Source: Dictyostelium firmibasis (Eukaryota; Evosea; Eumycetozoa; Dictyosteliales; Dictyosteliaceae). From it: a stretch of 55,000 nucleotides of DNA. The notes beneath the pieces are model-generated. The model was not told the DNA's origin, made no database searches, and saw only the letters and a program-made list of their open reading frames with translations. The translations under genes were made by a program, and so were the position numbers. Shown here in pieces: positions 53,147 through 55,000 of this stretch. The stretch is taken from contig CM069768.1 in the NCBI GenBank assembly GCA_036169595.1, forward strand, positions 3,285,001-3,340,000, written 5' to 3'. The first letter of the stretch is position 1. Every line of letters begins with the position of its first letter.

Positions 53147-54184
53147 TTATTTATTATTTTCTTTATCATTATGAACTTCATCAATTAATGATAATTTTGA
53201 AATTTTATTTTCATTATAAAGCATTGGTTGAAAATCTTGAGGTGTTGATTTTTTATGTGGTACTAAAAATTCAACGATTTCGGAAGTTGGTGTTGTTAAA
53301 AAGCTAAATGTATTTTTACGTAAAAATAATTTGAATTTTGAATCGTTTGGATATTTTTTTATGATTGCATTATCAATTATTTTATTGTATATTTCAAAAT
53401 CTAATACCAAGATATTTTTAATTTGTTTCATGCTTACATGGGAGAGATGATCTGTCATTTTTTTGAAATCCAAATCTGATAAATAATTAATCCAGCTTCC
53501 TGCATAAATCAATGGGAAAAGTAAATAACCAATTGAACTTGTTATCAAGTTACCAGCTTGTTCTGATACTGTTCCCAAGTAATAAACTTTATAGGTATCA
53601 TCACCACATTCAATATTAGAGTATTCATCATTTCTATATAAAATCCAAATAACCTTTAAAGCAGCATAAATCAAACCAACAATAAAGAAATAAATTGTAA
53701 GCATCTTCTCATATTTTTTATTACCATTTAAAAAAATTTGACCCTCTGATAAAATTTGTTGAATTCTCTTTCTCTTTATCCAATTAAAATAATGCATTAT
53801 TTGAAAAACAGCTTGAGCAAATAAAAAAGTTAAAATAACTAAACCAATTAATACTTTACTTATTTGATCTTTTTTTAGACCAAACATTGAAACTGAAAAT
53901 GATAAAGTATAATTTGAACCAGTATTAAATCTTTCGTTTAAACATGTTGTTAATTTAAAACCTTCAAGGAAACAATTTTCCAATGAATTTGAACTTGATC
54001 CAGTTTGGTTATTATTTGATAATGAACAACCAACAATTTGCATTTTTTCACTACCAATAAAAAATGTAAATTCACCAACTAATAATAACCCAAAACCAAT
54101 TAATATTGTTAAAAAAACTCTAATTGGTTTAGGTTGTGATACTTTTAAATAGTTATCAAATTCAAAGGTAAATTGACTATTCAT
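53147..54184 (-). CDS. Four-helix membrane protein 3, 345 aa
   Basis: A single exon. Starts MNSQFTFEFDNYLKVSQPKPIRV, nearly the same as protein 2. Helices near 20-40, 100-125, 158-178 and 205-228; loop with IVGCS, LENCFLEGFKLTTCLNERFNTG; cytosolic YLSDLDFKKMTDHLSHVSMKQIKNI. The tail ends DKENNK. The three genes share orientation, lack of introns and spacing of about 640 bases, so they arose by tandem duplication. Function unknown. Confidence 0.82.
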   Translation of the reverse strand: MNSQFTFEFDNYLKVSQPKPIRVFLTILIGFGLLLVGEFTFFIGSEKMQIVGCSLSNNNQTGSSSNSLENCFLEGFKLTTCLNERFNTGSNYTLSFSVSMFGLKKDQISKVLIGLVILTFLFAQAVFQIMHYFNWIKRKRIQQILSEGQIFLNGNKKYEKMLTIYFFIVGLIYAALKVIWILYRNDEYSNIECGDDTYKVYYLGTVSEQAGNLITSSIGYLLFPLIYAGSWINYLSDLDFKKMTDHLSHVSMKQIKNILVLDFEIYNKIIDNAIIKKYPNDSKFKLFLRKNTFSFLTTPTSEIVEFLVPHKKSTPQDFQPMLYNENKISKLSLIDEVHNDKENNK

Positions 54185-54918
54185 TTTTTTTTTAAATGAA
54201 ATTTTTTTTTCTTTTTTATTATATGTTTATAATTTTTGTTATAGAAATTAAACAAATAAATATTTTTGTTTATATATATATATATTAAATTTTTATTTTT
54301 ATTTTAAATATTTAATGAAAAAAAAAAAAAAAAAATTTTTAATTTATAGGGTTCAATTATACAAGAAATTTGTCCCTTAACAATCTTGTGAAAAAAAAAA
54401 AAAAATTTCGAAAATTCAAACTTTGCAGAACCCATCTCAAAAATATAGATATTTTTAGACCACTATAACTTTTGACGGTTTTTTTATTTTTCATTTTTCA
54501 TTTTATTTTTTATTTTAGTAAACAATGACCTTTTTTTTTTTCATTGGGAGTCTACATTTTTAGGTGAAAAAAAAAAAAATTTTTTTTAATAATAAAAAAA
54601 AAAAAAACGGATTGAATTTTTTGTTTTTGATGGGACAAATCGGAAAAGAAAAATAGGTTTCAACTGCATTTAATTTTTTTCAATACAAATAATATTGAAG
54701 TAATAGTATTTTAAATTAATATCATTATTATTTTTGTTTTATTTTATTTTATTTTTATTTTATTTTATTTTATTTTATTTTATTTTATTTTATTTTATTT
54801 TATTTTATTTTATTTTATTTTATTTTATTTTATTTTATTTTATTTTATTTTATTTTATTTTATTTTATTTTATTTTATTTTATTTTATTTAGTTTTGTTT
54901 AATTTTTTTTTTTTTTTT
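54185..54918. other. Intergenic region at the right end
   Basis: Presumed promoter of four-helix gene 3 and 3' flank of the partial gene. Mixed patches at 54345-54480 and a pentanucleotide tract. No gene seen. Confidence 0.5.
54736..54890. repeat. (TTTTA)n pentanucleotide tract, about 155 bases
   Basis: About 31 copies of TTTTA, with a minor irregularity at the left edge. The only pentanucleotide array of this size in the window. Confidence 0.95.
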
Positions 54919-55000
54919 TTATAAATACTGATTTTGAATTAATTTATCATTCATCCCACCATCACTTGAAAAAGAAACTTTTGAATCCTTTGTTTGTATT
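54919..55000 (-). CDS. 3' end of a minus-strand gene, cut by the window
   Basis: On the minus strand one frame stays open from the window edge to TAA at 54919-54921 and reads KDSKVSFSSDGGMNDKLIQN then QYL. Composition changes from homopolymer to coding-like exactly at the stop. Too short to identify; the rest lies beyond 55000. Confidence 0.5.
   Translation of the reverse strand, partial: IQTKDSKVSFSSDGGMNDKLIQNQYL

Overview
The window looks like nuclear DNA of the social amoeba Dictyostelium discoideum, probably chromosome 2. Intergenic DNA is almost pure A/T with long homopolymer runs. Introns are short, very A/T-rich and GT-AG. Codons strongly prefer A/T at the third position. AAT/ATT and CAA trinucleotide tracts are abundant, in and out of genes, and many proteins carry long Asn, Gln or Ser runs. 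An HDEL-terminated BiP, a dictyostelid-style RasGEF with a LisH motif, phospholipase B-like and GH25 lysozyme genes fit this assignment. No database search was possible; the species call rests on composition and recognised families.

Layout, left to right. 0-6.6 kb: a tiny two-exon hssA-like gene, the ER Hsp70 BiP, and a BAR-domain protein fused to an auxilin-type J domain (all minus). 7.6-12.1 kb: a probably mitochondrial RsuA/RluB-type pseudouridine synthase and an acyl-CoA synthetase whose first exon is easily missed (both plus). 12.3-14.8 kb: a divergent pair, a mitochondrial single-pass membrane protein (minus) and a Siva-like cysteine-rich protein (plus), sharing a promoter with an E2F-like site. 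15-21.5 kb: a 2131-residue Rac/Cdc42-binding (CRIB) protein with five gelsolin repeats. After a 3.3 kb A/T-rich gap comes the USP7/HAUSP orthologue (24.9-29.2 kb), then Elongator subunit 5, ribosomal protein L7 with a structured first intron, a GH25 lysozyme with a mucin-like tail, a CDC50 flippase subunit, an eroded retroelement-like stretch, a phospholipase B-like hydrolase, a RasGEF and a PEX11-like protein. 46.5-54.2 kb holds five minus-strand membrane-protein genes in two tandem families: two seven-helix paralogues, then three four-helix paralogues. The last 82 bases are the 3' end of another minus-strand gene.

Most genes are unrelated housekeeping or signalling genes, as is normal for this genome; I see no operon or dedicated multi-gene system. 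Shared themes are membrane traffic and actin signalling (BAR-auxilin, CRIB-gelsolin, RasGEF, CDC50), lysosomal digestion (GH25 lysozyme, phospholipase B-like) and the tandem membrane families at the right end.

The points most worth a second look are two domain fusions (BAR plus auxilin J; two CRIB motifs plus gelsolin repeats), the Siva-like gene with its E2F-like promoter site, a USP7 splice junction that does not work with the obvious acceptor, structured and U6-like sequence inside the rpl7 intron, a possible class I-like small RNA hairpin, and signs of a frameshift, intron turnover and gene conversion in the tandem membrane families. Exon joins were worked out by hand from splice consensus, reading frame and homology.
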